Source of the DNA: UBA7398 sp964567545
GTDB taxonomy: Bacteria > Actinomycetota > Actinomycetes > Nanopelagicales > Nanopelagicaceae
Length of the DNA: 64,000 nucleotides
Assembly (NCBI GenBank): GCA_964567545.1
Contig: CAZMNB010000003.1
Location: 3,151-67,150, forward strand
Direction of reading: 5' to 3'
Positions 51,490 to 60,556 of the stretch are shown in pieces (the first letter of the stretch is position 1; every line of letters starts with the position of its first letter). The notes beneath the pieces are model-generated. The model was given only the letters and a program-made list of their open reading frames with translations, ran no database searches and was not told where the DNA came from. A program made the translations under genes and the position numbers.

Positions 51490-52603
51490 GCGCAGATACT
51501 ACGTATTCGATACATGAGATTAGTGCATCAACATCAGCAGGATCAACTGCCGGAAACATTCCAATTCTTAACTGATTCTTCCCGAGTTTTCGATACGGCT
51601 CAGTATCAACAATCCCATTAGCTCGCAAAACTTTAGCAATTTCTAGCGCATCAATGGATTCATCAAAGTTAATTGTTGCAACCACATTTGAACGCGCAGC
51701 TGGATCACTTACGAATGGGGTTGTGTAGCTGGTTTTATCAGCCCAGCCGTAGATTTTCGTAGCTGATTCTGCACTTCTACCAGAAGTAAATTTTAAACCG
51801 CCGTTATTATTCATCCACTCAATTTGGTCTGCCAACATAATCAAAGTTGCCACTGCAGGAGTGTTATAAGTTTGATCTAATTTACTGTTTTCTATAGCGA
51901 TATTTAAATCAAAAAATGCTGGAACCCAACGACCGCCCTCTTTTATTTTTGCCGCGCGAGCCAGCGCGGCTGGGCTCATTAAAGCAATCCAAAGACCACC
52001 GTCAGATGCAAAAGATTTTTGCGGAGCAAAGTAATAAGTATCAAATTCTTTTGGGGAGACTTCTAATCCGCCAGCACCACTAGTTGCATCGACCAATACG
52101 AGTGCGCCATCGGTTCCGGATGGGCGTTTAATTGGCATTGAAACTCCGGTACTAGTTTCATTATGTGTAAGTGCATAAACATCTACACCAACTTCAGCAA
52201 TTGGAAGTGGGTGAGTACCTGGTTCGGATTTAATCACGGTCGGTTCATCAAGAAACGGTGCAGCTTTTGCCGCCTCCGCGAATTTTGATGAGAATTCACC
52301 AAAATTTAAGTGTTGTGATTTCTTTTGAATCTGCCCGAAAGTCGCAATATCCCAAAATGCAGTAGAACCGCCATTGCCTAGAACTACTTCATAGCCATCA
52401 GGTAATGAAAAAAGAGAAGCAAGCCCAGTTCGAACGCGATTTACAACATGTTTTACTGGTTTCTGCCGGTGTGAAGTTCCGAGAATATTTGTGCCACTTG
52501 ATGTTAGCGCTGAGAGCGTCGCAGGCCGAATTTTTGATGGGCCACAACCAAACCGTCCATCCATCGGCTTTAAATTATTTGGAATTACTATCGGTTCGCT
52601 CAT
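51479..52603 (-). CDS. serC: Phosphoserine aminotransferase (actinobacterial type)
   Basis: A 374-residue class V aminotransferase of the actinobacterial SerC type. It converts 3-phosphohydroxypyruvate and glutamate to phosphoserine for serine (and possibly pyridoxal phosphate) synthesis. The N-terminal LKPMDGRFGCGPSKIRP and the PLP-lysine segment YFAPQKSFASDGG near 192 identify the group. It is 9 bases downstream of pdxH, another PLP-related gene, in a serC-pdxH arrangement that fits a shared vitamin B6 theme. Confidence 0.95.
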   Translation of the reverse strand: MSEPIVIPNNLKPMDGRFGCGPSKIRPATLSALTSSGTNILGTSHRQKPVKHVVNRVRTGLASLFSLPDGYEVVLGNGGSTAFWDIATFGQIQKKSQHLNFGEFSSKFAEAAKAAPFLDEPTVIKSEPGTHPLPIAEVGVDVYALTHNETSTGVSMPIKRPSGTDGALVLVDATSGAGGLEVSPKEFDTYYFAPQKSFASDGGLWIALMSPAALARAAKIKEGGRWVPAFFDLNIAIENSKLDQTYNTPAVATLIMLADQIEWMNNNGGLKFTSGRSAESATKIYGWADKTSYTTPFVSDPAARSNVVATINFDESIDALEIAKVLRANGIVDTEPYRKLGKNQLRIGMFPAVDPADVDALISCIEYVVSALAK

Positions 52604-52612
52604 CTGCGTAGC

Positions 52613-53323
52613 CTACGGGTAGAACCTTTCTAGATTCCATTGAGTTTTCGCGGCGTCGTCGTGAGTTCGAACATATCGAACTCGATCATGCAGCCTTGAA
52701 TATCTTCCTTGCCAAAATTCAATACTGGTTGGCGAAATAAGGTATCCACCCCAATTGGGCGGAGTTGGAACTTCCGACCCTTCTGGATATTTAATCGCCA
52801 ATTCAGAGTAGGCGCTCTCTAAGTTGTCTCTTTCGGACAGTGGTTTTGATTGTTGACTTGCCCACGCACCAATTTGGCTCGACCAAGGACGAGTTGCGAA
52901 ATAGGCCGAACTCTCCTCGCGAGAAACTTTTGTAGCGCTACCTAAGACAATAACTTGTCGCTCCATTGCATACCAAGGGAAGAGAATTGAAACTTTAGAA
53001 TTTGCATCAATGTCAATCGCTTTTGCTGATTCATAATTAGTAAAAAACGTAAAGCCATTTTCGGTTACATCTTTTAATAGAACTGATCTTGAAGTTGGTT
53101 GGTTTTCGAATACAGTCGATAGGACCATTGCATTGGCTTCCACGATAAATGGATTTGCTGCAGCTTCTGCGAGCCACTTTGTAAATTGCGAGATTGGATT
53201 CGAATCGAGGTCATTTTCATTCAATCCAGTCTCGCCATAAGAACGGCGCATTGCTGAAACCTTCGCTCGGATATCGGTGAGTGGTGGTTCTTGCGCTTGC
53301 TTCATAGGTGTATCTAACGTCAC
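52613..53323 (-). CDS. pdxH: Pyridoxamine/pyridoxine 5'-phosphate oxidase
   Basis: A 236-residue FMN-dependent PdxH that makes pyridoxal 5'-phosphate. Family blocks are the RSVLLKDVTENGFTFFTNYES segment near 78, ATRPWSSQIGAWASQQS near 142 and the C-terminal WQGRYSRLHDRVRY...W.LERFYP (canonical ending L.P). The start shown is the GTG at 53323; an ATG at 53305, six residues in, is also possible. It lies upstream of serC and divergent from citrate synthase across a 97-base spacer. Confidence 0.96.
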   Translation of the reverse strand: MTLDTPMKQAQEPPLTDIRAKVSAMRRSYGETGLNENDLDSNPISQFTKWLAEAAANPFIVEANAMVLSTVFENQPTSRSVLLKDVTENGFTFFTNYESAKAIDIDANSKVSILFPWYAMERQVIVLGSATKVSREESSAYFATRPWSSQIGAWASQQSKPLSERDNLESAYSELAIKYPEGSEVPTPPNWGGYLISPTSIEFWQGRYSRLHDRVRYVRTHDDAAKTQWNLERFYP

Positions 53324-53420
53324 TTTCTAACTTTGAGCATCTTTAGCCAAGTGGTTTTACCGATCTTAACTTTAGGGGCAGAATAGGCAGTGGAAAATAA
53401 ATTCTTTGGGAGGCGTGACC

Positions 53421-54536
53421 ATGAGCGATGATTTCAAACCAGGTTTAGAGGGCGTAATTGCGTTTGAGTCAGAGATCGCCGAGCCGGATAAAGAGGGTAG
53501 CGCGCTCCGTTATCGCGGAGTTGATATTGAAGATTTAGTTGGACGGGTCTCATTTGGAAACGTTTGGGGATTACTAGTTGATGACGAGTTTAATCCTGGC
53601 CTACCAAATGCAGAGAAGTTTCCACTTCCAGTTCACTCGGGAGATGTTCGCGTAGATGTGCAAGCCGCAATTTCAATGTTGGCACCAGCATGGGGTTTGA
53701 AACCACTTTTAGATATTGACGACGCCGAAGCACGTAGCAATTTAGCGCGCGCATCTGTAATGGTACTTTCTTATTTAGCGCAAGCAGCACGCGGTGTTGC
53801 TGCTCCTGCAGTTCCAGAATCCGAAATTGATAAAGCACATACCGTGGTGGAGCGAATGATGATTCGATGGCGTGGTGAACCAGATCCGCAACATGTTAGA
53901 GCTGTTGATGCATATTTCGTATCTGCTGCTGAGCATGGCATGAATGCTTCAACATTTACTGCTCGTGTAATTGCATCAACTGGTGCCGACGTTGCGGCTG
54001 CGCTATCTGGTGCGATTGGTGCAATGTCCGGTCCGTTACACGGTGGCGCACCATCTCGAGTACTTCATATGATCGAAGAAGTTGAAAAAACAGGTGATGC
54101 AAGTGGATATGTAAAAGGTTTGTTAGACCGTCATGAACGATTGATGGGCTTCGGTCACCGGGTTTATCGCGCTGAAGATCCACGCGCTCGCACACTTCGT
54201 CGAACTGCAAAAGAATTAAATGCACCTCGATATGAAGTTGCCGAAGCTCTTGAAAAAGCTGCACTTAAAGAACTTCGCGAACGTCAACCAGATCGCGTAC
54301 TTGAAACAAATGTGGAGTTCTGGGCCGCAATTATTTTGGATTTTGCCGAGATTCCATCTCATTTATTTACGACTATGTTTACGGCGGCACGGACTGCTGG
54401 TTGGTCTGCACACATTTTGGAGCAGAAGCGCACCGGAAGATTGATTCGCCCATCTGCTAGATATATCGGGAAGGGTCCTCGAAAACCTGAAGAAGTTCAC
54501 GGTTGGGATAACTCGGTACCAGGGGTGCACAACTAA
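53421..54536 (+). CDS. Citrate synthase (citrate synthase 2/CitA type)
   Basis: A 371-residue citrate synthase that condenses oxaloacetate and acetyl-CoA. Catalytic histidines are in GPLHGGAPSRV and GFGHRVYRAEDPR. The third catalytic position, Asp in E. coli NVDFYSG, is Glu here (TNVEFWAAI), which I believe is normal for the CitA-type actinobacterial group. The ATG at 53421 with GGGAGG seven bases upstream is the start; an upstream alternative at 53406 lies in the ribosome site. Its neighbour pdxH is a conserved partner in actinobacteria. A 2-methylcitrate synthase role is less likely but not excluded. Confidence 0.92.
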   Translation: MSDDFKPGLEGVIAFESEIAEPDKEGSALRYRGVDIEDLVGRVSFGNVWGLLVDDEFNPGLPNAEKFPLPVHSGDVRVDVQAAISMLAPAWGLKPLLDIDDAEARSNLARASVMVLSYLAQAARGVAAPAVPESEIDKAHTVVERMMIRWRGEPDPQHVRAVDAYFVSAAEHGMNASTFTARVIASTGADVAAALSGAIGAMSGPLHGGAPSRVLHMIEEVEKTGDASGYVKGLLDRHERLMGFGHRVYRAEDPRARTLRRTAKELNAPRYEVAEALEKAALKELRERQPDRVLETNVEFWAAIILDFAEIPSHLFTTMFTAARTAGWSAHILEQKRTGRLIRPSARYIGKGPRKPEEVHGWDNSVPGVHN

Positions 54537-54559
54537 GCCTCGTGGTTTCAGCAACCACT

Positions 54560-54586
54560 CCTTTTATAACAATTCGATATAAAAGG
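54560..54586. promoter_or_regulatory. 9-bp inverted repeat between citrate synthase and the maltodextrin cluster
   Basis: CCTTTTATA (54560-54568), a 9-base spacer, and TATAAAAGG (54578-54586) form a perfect inverted repeat. It begins 24 bases after the citrate synthase stop, so it could end that transcript, though it lacks a T-run. It could instead be an operator in the 164-base leader of the binding-protein gene. A weaker hairpin (AAGCGCC/GGGGCTT near 54628-54645) lies further down. Confidence 0.4.
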
Positions 54587-54700
54587 TCCTAAATGACTGC
54601 CTCCGTGAGCGTCTGGCTTGGTCAGAAGCGCCTTTAGGGGCTTAAATGAACCATTGCCTTTACCCCTCGTATCGGCAAATTAGATGAATTTAGGAGAAAA

Positions 54701-55966
54701 ATGCGTAAAGGTAAATCCATCAAGGCGTTAGCGGTTTCGCTAGCACTTGCTGTGAGTTTCGGTGTTGCGCTAACACCAGTTCACGCAGCAAGCACAGATA
54801 TTTTAGTCTGGGCCGATGAAACTCGCGGACCAAACTTAACTAAAGTAATTGCAGCAAAAGGTGACTGGGTTGCCGGATACAAAGTTGTTATCCGCACCTT
54901 CTCTAGCTTTGATGCACTTAAAGCAGCTGTAGATGCTGCAACAGATCTAACTGGACCAGACATCATTGTTGGTGCAAATGACTGGGTACCAACTGGTGCA
55001 AAGAGCGGAAAACTTGCTCCAATCACATTGACTGCCGCTGTGAAAGCGCAATTCAATGCATCACAGTTCTTTGATCTCTCATACAAAGGAAAGCTTTACG
55101 GTATTCCGCTAGATATCAATAACGTTGCTATGATTTACAACACCAAGTTAGTAACAACTAAGCCAACATCATTCGGCGACATGGTTACGTACTACAAAGC
55201 AAATAAAGTTTCAAAAGGCCTAAAGGCTGGACTTTGTGTTGCAGGTGGCGGTATGTCATGGGGCGCACACCAAGTATTTTCAGCGCTCGGCGCCGATGCT
55301 TACTTGATGAAGAAAGATGGCACCGTTAATTACGGACAATCTTTCAATCCATCATTATTTGGAAACAACGTTAAAACTTATTTACTTGATAGCAATAAGA
55401 AAAGCAATGGTTTCTTCCCAGCATCAGACACTGGTTGCAAAGATAACTTCCTTGCCGGAACAGTCCCATTTGCTGTTATCGGAAACTGGGAATGGGCAGA
55501 TTATGTTGCTAAGGGTTTCACTATGAACCTAATGCCAGTACCAGGTGTAACTGCTGGAACTTACGGCAAGATGTTCGGTAGCGTAAGCGGAGCACTTCTT
55601 ACTAGCTATGCTGCAAAGCATGGTACTGAAGCCGCTGCAAAGTCACTTCTGGTTAACATGTTTGCATCTACCGCCGGACAAGTTGCTTACCAAACATATG
55701 AGAAGCGCCCACCTGCCGAAAAAGGCGCGCAATCAAGCTCAATAATCTCTGACGCTCAAAAGGGCTTCGGATCAGCAGCTTCGCTTGCTGGTATTCCACA
55801 AATTGGTGCGTTCCTTAATAACAATAAGGGTGGCGCTAGCTATTGGGATTCAGCTCCGGCTTACTGGACTGCAGTTCTTACCGATGGTAAAGATGCAGTA
55901 AAAGAGGCTCGTAAACTAGCTGCAATCTGGAAGACAAACGTAATTTCTGGCCAAGCAGATCTTTAA
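54701..55966 (+). CDS. MalE-type sugar-binding protein
   Basis: A 421-residue secreted binding protein of the maltose/maltodextrin family. The signal peptide (about 1-29) ends at VHA-AS with no lipobox Cys, which is uncommon in this phylum, where such proteins are usually lipoproteins. Mature features include GKLYGIPLDINNVAMIYN near 128 and AVIGNWEWADYV near 258. It is followed by MalF- and MalG-type permeases and an amylase, so maltodextrins are the likely ligand. A ribosome site AGGAG is 5 bases before the ATG. A hairpin follows the gene, which may raise its level relative to the permeases. Confidence 0.9.
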   Translation: MRKGKSIKALAVSLALAVSFGVALTPVHAASTDILVWADETRGPNLTKVIAAKGDWVAGYKVVIRTFSSFDALKAAVDAATDLTGPDIIVGANDWVPTGAKSGKLAPITLTAAVKAQFNASQFFDLSYKGKLYGIPLDINNVAMIYNTKLVTTKPTSFGDMVTYYKANKVSKGLKAGLCVAGGGMSWGAHQVFSALGADAYLMKKDGTVNYGQSFNPSLFGNNVKTYLLDSNKKSNGFFPASDTGCKDNFLAGTVPFAVIGNWEWADYVAKGFTMNLMPVPGVTAGTYGKMFGSVSGALLTSYAAKHGTEAAAKSLLVNMFASTAGQVAYQTYEKRPPAEKGAQSSSIISDAQKGFGSAASLAGIPQIGAFLNNNKGGASYWDSAPAYWTAVLTDGKDAVKEARKLAAIWKTNVISGQADL

Positions 55967-56000
55967 CAGATCGCTAAGTTAGAAGTTAAGAATTAAGTAG

Positions 56001-56038
56001 ACAGTATGGGCGGGAAAATCCCCGTCCATACTGTTTCT
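56001..56038 (+). terminator. Hairpin after the sugar-binding protein, possible attenuator
   Basis: ACAGTATGGGCGGG (56001-56014) pairs with CCCGTCCATACTGT (56020-56033) with one G-T wobble and a 5-base loop. The T-run after it is short and broken. It probably stabilises or partly ends the mRNA between the abundant binding protein and the permeases. Confidence 0.7.
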
Positions 56039-56079
56039 TATTAATCTGAAGTATTAATTAAGGGTGGAATTAAAAAGAG

Positions 56080-57621
56080 ATGGTCGCCTTCTTCAGAGGT
56101 AAATTAGCCTTTGCTCTTAAGGTCGCATTTCTAGCAGGAATCTCTGCACTTCTTGTTTTATTACTCTTGAGTGCCTTTGGCCAAAAACAGTATGCCATCG
56201 GAATCTTTTTAATTTTGGTTGTAATCGGACTCAATTTTACTTACTTAACTAAAGTTTCTATACCGCTTAAGTTCTTTTATCCTGGATTAATTTTCTTACT
56301 TGGTTTTGTGGTAGCGCCAATTGTTTTTACTTTGACCATGTCAACTTACAACTATAAAACTGGCAATTACATAGGAAAGACTGAGGCAATTTCTCAAATA
56401 CAAAAATTAGCAATTGAGCCGGATGCTAACGGCTCGACTTTCGATATCGTAGTTGGAAAATACAAAGGAACCGAATCAGCCATTTTGGCTTCAGATACCG
56501 TAAGAAAACTATATTTCATTTCAACTTATAAAGAAAGAATTGATTTAACCGCGGCAGATTTGCAATTAAATGAATACCAAGTAGCCACTAAAGCAAATAA
56601 CTTTGCCGCGCTGCCAGAAGGCGAACTCGCTGGAGCTGATAAATTGCTATCAACTAGTAGATTTTTTTACACTTCTGAATTTTTTATCGCGTTAGAAGGC
56701 TTTGATATTGGTGCGCTATATCGGCAGAAATTGAATTTTGTATCAGATAAAGATGAATTTCAGAATATTTCCACGGGAGCGATTTATAGAGATAACGGCA
56801 AGGGTAATTATGCAAATGTAGACAACTCAGCCGAAATTCTCGAACCAGGCTGGCGCGCGCCAATTTGGATAGAGAATTACAGCAAACTTTTACTAGATCC
56901 TAAAGTCCGAGAACCACTGATTAGAGTATTTATCTGGACCGTGGTCTTTGCGCTATCTAGCGTAGTTACCGCATTTGGGTTCGGCTTACTACTAGCACTT
57001 GCGCTAAATAAACCAATTCGTGGACGTCGTTTTTATCGTTCGATTTTGATTTTGCCCTATGCGATGCCAAGTGTTATGAGTATTTTGATTTGGGGCGGCA
57101 TGTTTAATACCGAATTCGGCGCCATTAATGAATTATTTGGAACGCAAGTAGCCTGGTTTCAAAGCGTTACCTTTGCAAGAATAGCTGTTGTTGTAGTTAA
57201 TTTATGGCTTGGATTCCCCTATTTTTATTTAGTAAGTAGTGGTGCGCTACAGGCAATTCCGTCAGAGCTTAATGAAGCAGCCGCAATCGATGGCGCTTCG
57301 CCTCGACAAGTTTTCTCAAAAATAACATTGCCACTATTACTCAGAATACTTTCACCGCTCTTGATCGCTTCTTTTGCCTTTAATTTTAATAACTTTAACC
57401 TTATCTATTTGCTGACAGGTGGTGGACCAAAGAGCACACTCGATGGTGATATTGCCGGTGCCACTGATATTTTGATTAGCTATACCTATCAGATTGCCTT
57501 TGGATCCTTTACCCAAGATTTAGGTTTAGCAAGCGCCATATCGGTAATTATCTTCTTACTAGTTGCCTCCATTTCACTTTACGGTATTAGAAAATCAAAA
57601 GTATTGGATAGCTTTGTATGA
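56080..57621 (+). CDS. MalF-type ABC transporter permease
   Basis: A 513-residue MalF-like permease. Three to four N-terminal spans (to about 90) precede a large extracytoplasmic insertion (about 95-275) and then six spans. The ATPase-coupling EAA loop is LNEAAAIDGASPRQVFSKITLPLL near 403. It forms the channel with the MalG-type partner, whose gene overlaps as ATGA. No ATPase gene lies in the cluster, so a shared MsmX/UgpC-type subunit is presumed. Confidence 0.92.
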   Translation: MVAFFRGKLAFALKVAFLAGISALLVLLLLSAFGQKQYAIGIFLILVVIGLNFTYLTKVSIPLKFFYPGLIFLLGFVVAPIVFTLTMSTYNYKTGNYIGKTEAISQIQKLAIEPDANGSTFDIVVGKYKGTESAILASDTVRKLYFISTYKERIDLTAADLQLNEYQVATKANNFAALPEGELAGADKLLSTSRFFYTSEFFIALEGFDIGALYRQKLNFVSDKDEFQNISTGAIYRDNGKGNYANVDNSAEILEPGWRAPIWIENYSKLLLDPKVREPLIRVFIWTVVFALSSVVTAFGFGLLLALALNKPIRGRRFYRSILILPYAMPSVMSILIWGGMFNTEFGAINELFGTQVAWFQSVTFARIAVVVVNLWLGFPYFYLVSSGALQAIPSELNEAAAIDGASPRQVFSKITLPLLLRILSPLLIASFAFNFNNFNLIYLLTGGGPKSTLDGDIAGATDILISYTYQIAFGSFTQDLGLASAISVIIFLLVASISLYGIRKSKVLDSFV

Positions 57622-58469
57622 TTAAGTGGTTACGCGAAAATCTATGGCGCCATATCGTGGGGATAGCCATGATTTTATTTGCGCTGTTTCCACTGTATTT
57701 AGTGGTTATTTCCTCGATAAACCCAAGTGGAAGTTTGCAAGTTACTTCCTTTATTCCAAAAGAATTCTCTTGGAAAAATTACCAGATGCTCTTTAATGAT
57801 CCTACAATTCCATACTTAACATGGATGAAAAATTCTTTGATTATCGCAAGTACAGCTGCTTTGCTATCAGTAGTGATTAGCGCTGCTTCGGCATTTGCAT
57901 TTAGCCGCTTAAAATTTAAAGGTAAAAAATCGGGGATTCAATTACTACTTTTAATTCAAATGTTTCCAGCAATTTTAGCGCTCTCAGCTGTTTACGTAAT
58001 AATGGAACGAGTTGCAGTATTTGCGCCAAATTTTGGCTTAGGTACCCAACCCGGTTTGCTATTAGTTTATTTAGGTGGTGCGATGGGAGTAAATATCTGG
58101 TTACTTAAAGGTTTTGTTGATTCAATTCCTGCCGAATTAGATGAAGCGGCGAAAATAGATGGCGCTAGCGCAATGCAAACTTATTGGTTGATTTTCGTTC
58201 CGCTCGCTGCACCAGTTCTTGCGGTTGTAACCCTACTTAGTTTTATTGGAACTTTTAATGAATTCATTTTGGCAAGACTCTTTCTGGTAGATATGGGTAG
58301 CCGAACCATTGCGGTTGGACTCCAAGGATTTATTGGCGGTCAGTATTCCCAAAATTGGGGCCCGTTTGCTGCTGGATCTTTGATAGCTTCAGTTCCAATT
58401 GTGATTATCTTTTTATCACTACAAAAATATATTATTAATGGCCTAACTGCAGGCTCAGTAAAAGGATGA
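57618..58469 (+). CDS. MalG-type ABC transporter permease
   Basis: A 283-residue MalG-like permease with six spans and the EAA coupling loop LDEAAKIDGASAMQTYWLIFVPL near 175. Overlaps of ATGA with both the MalF-type gene and the amylase gene show tight co-translation. It imports maltodextrins, by association with the amylase. Confidence 0.93.
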   Translation: MIKWLRENLWRHIVGIAMILFALFPLYLVVISSINPSGSLQVTSFIPKEFSWKNYQMLFNDPTIPYLTWMKNSLIIASTAALLSVVISAASAFAFSRLKFKGKKSGIQLLLLIQMFPAILALSAVYVIMERVAVFAPNFGLGTQPGLLLVYLGGAMGVNIWLLKGFVDSIPAELDEAAKIDGASAMQTYWLIFVPLAAPVLAVVTLLSFIGTFNEFILARLFLVDMGSRTIAVGLQGFIGGQYSQNWGPFAAGSLIASVPIVIIFLSLQKYIINGLTAGSVKG

Positions 58470-60556
58470 TTAAAAAGAGCTTAGTAGTTTCGTTACTTGC
58501 TTCAATTTTTATTGGCTTAGCCACGGGCATTACGCCTGCTGCGACCGAGATAAAACTTGATCGGGAATTCAAAGCAGAAATGATCTATTTTGCGATGATC
58601 GATCGGTTTTCAAATGGTAATACCAAAAATGATCTTGGTGGCTATAAAGATGTCAGAACTACCTCTGGATTTGATCCGTATGACACTGCGTTTTATCATG
58701 GTGGGGATATTCAAGGTCTTAGCGATAAATTGGAATATATAAAATCACTCGGATTTACTGCACTTTGGATTACCCCAGTTTTTAGAAACATTCCCGTTGG
58801 GGTTGACGGACGGAGCGCGGCATATCATGGTTATGCCATTGCTGGATTTGATCAAATAGATGCACATCTAGGGACAATGGCCGAGTTTAAAGCTTTTGTA
58901 GTTAAAGCTCATTCTCTTGGCTTAAAAGTTGTTTTAGATATCGTAGTTAACCACACCGCAGATGTGATTAGCTACAAAGAAAATTATGATTACATTTATC
59001 TATCAGAACGACCATACAAAACTTCAAACGGAAAAGTCTTTGATGTTGTTAAATTGGCTGGTACCAGTAAATTTCCAGCCGCAACGCAATTAAGTGCCAA
59101 GATAAGTTTTCCAAAAACTCCAGTAGTAAGTAAAGCGATGATCAATATAAAGAGCCCGGCATGGTTAAACGATGTTCGGCTTTACCACAACCGTGGGAAA
59201 TCAACTTTCCAAGGCGAGTCTGGCCGGTTTGGTGACTTCTATGGATTCGACGACATTATGACTGAATCGCCAGAAGTTGTGAAAGGCTTTATTGATCTGT
59301 ATTCAAAATGGATTTCAACTACTGGCATTGATGGATTCCGTATCGATACGGCGCGCCACGTAAACGAGGGATTTTGGCAGGCATTTATTCCCAGCATAAA
59401 AGCCCAAGCGCTTGCAAGTGGTAAAAAAGATTTCCCAATGTGGGGCGAAGTTTATGATTCCAACCCAGAAACTCTAGATTATTGGGCGCGATATGGCGGC
59501 TTTACTGAGTTATTAGATTTTCCAGTTCAGGATCGTATGTTGAAGTTCATAACCTCAGGTGCTGCAACTGAGTTGGCAACACTATTAAATGAAGACGATC
59601 AATATTCAACTTCGACTATTGATCCACGAAATTTTGGAATCTTTTTGGGCAACCACGATATGGGGCGAATTGGCGGTTTTATCGGGGGAAACGTTAATTC
59701 AGAGGCGGCTTTATTGCGTGACCAATTGGCACATGCATTGCTCTTCACAATGCGGGGTGTACCAATTGTTTATTACGGCGATGAATTTGGGTTAATGGGT
59801 GATGGCGATAAAGAAGCACGTCAAGACTTATTTGTAACATCGGTAGATCGTTGGCGCAAACAGCAACGAATTGGGAGCGAGCCTATTGGTATGGGAAAGA
59901 GTAGTTTTGAAACCACCAATCCACTACAACAAACTATGCGAGATCTAACAAAGCTCCACGCATCTTCCAAGGCATTTTCAGCTGGCGCTATGAAAATTAG
60001 ATTTGCCGAAAATGGTTTATTGGTTTTTAGCCGTTTTGACTTAGATAGTGGCAAAGAATATTTAATGACTTTCAATAGTAATAACGCATCAATCTCTGGA
60101 AATTTTGATGCCGAATTTCTTGCGAATAAGTGGGAGAAAGTTCTGGGCGATGGTTCAGTTTCGGCTGTGGGTAAAACCATGAAAATTACAGTCCCTGCAT
60201 TTGGCTGGGGAGTTTTCTTTGCCGATATGGTGAAGAATTCAGGCACGCCTGAAGTAACGATGGTAAGGCCAACAATGAATCCAGTTTTGCGAGACCGAAT
60301 CAATTTGGAGGCAACAATAAATGGTGCCGATATTGCAGAAGTCCAATTTCAATATAAAGATGGCGGAACATGGAAGAGTTTAGGAACAGATACATCTCCG
60401 ACATTTAAGAGTGAAACTGTTGAAGCCGGACGTTATCGGGTCTTCCCACTAATTTCTGATATTAAATGGTCAACTAATACTGAATTTAGAGCAGTCGCAT
60501 TCTTTGCTCACGGAGTTGAAGCTAAATCCGAATCTTTCTCATTCGCTAAGCCATAG
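58466..60556 (+). CDS. Secreted GH13 alpha-amylase/neopullulanase-like enzyme
   Basis: A 696-residue glycoside hydrolase family 13 enzyme with an N-terminal signal peptide (about 1-26). All four GH13 regions are present: DIVVNH (158-163), GFRIDTARH with nucleophile Asp294, WGEVYD with acid/base Glu328, and LGNHD with Asp398. A C-terminal beta domain and an Ig-like segment (about 600-696) follow. It should cut alpha-glucans outside the cell to oligosaccharides that the adjacent permease imports. The start overlaps the MalG-type gene (ATGA). Its 3' end overlaps the convergent esterase by 18 bases. Confidence 0.92.
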   Translation: MIKKSLVVSLLASIFIGLATGITPAATEIKLDREFKAEMIYFAMIDRFSNGNTKNDLGGYKDVRTTSGFDPYDTAFYHGGDIQGLSDKLEYIKSLGFTALWITPVFRNIPVGVDGRSAAYHGYAIAGFDQIDAHLGTMAEFKAFVVKAHSLGLKVVLDIVVNHTADVISYKENYDYIYLSERPYKTSNGKVFDVVKLAGTSKFPAATQLSAKISFPKTPVVSKAMINIKSPAWLNDVRLYHNRGKSTFQGESGRFGDFYGFDDIMTESPEVVKGFIDLYSKWISTTGIDGFRIDTARHVNEGFWQAFIPSIKAQALASGKKDFPMWGEVYDSNPETLDYWARYGGFTELLDFPVQDRMLKFITSGAATELATLLNEDDQYSTSTIDPRNFGIFLGNHDMGRIGGFIGGNVNSEAALLRDQLAHALLFTMRGVPIVYYGDEFGLMGDGDKEARQDLFVTSVDRWRKQQRIGSEPIGMGKSSFETTNPLQQTMRDLTKLHASSKAFSAGAMKIRFAENGLLVFSRFDLDSGKEYLMTFNSNNASISGNFDAEFLANKWEKVLGDGSVSAVGKTMKITVPAFGWGVFFADMVKNSGTPEVTMVRPTMNPVLRDRINLEATINGADIAEVQFQYKDGGTWKSLGTDTSPTFKSETVEAGRYRVFPLISDIKWSTNTEFRAVAFFAHGVEAKSESFSFAKP

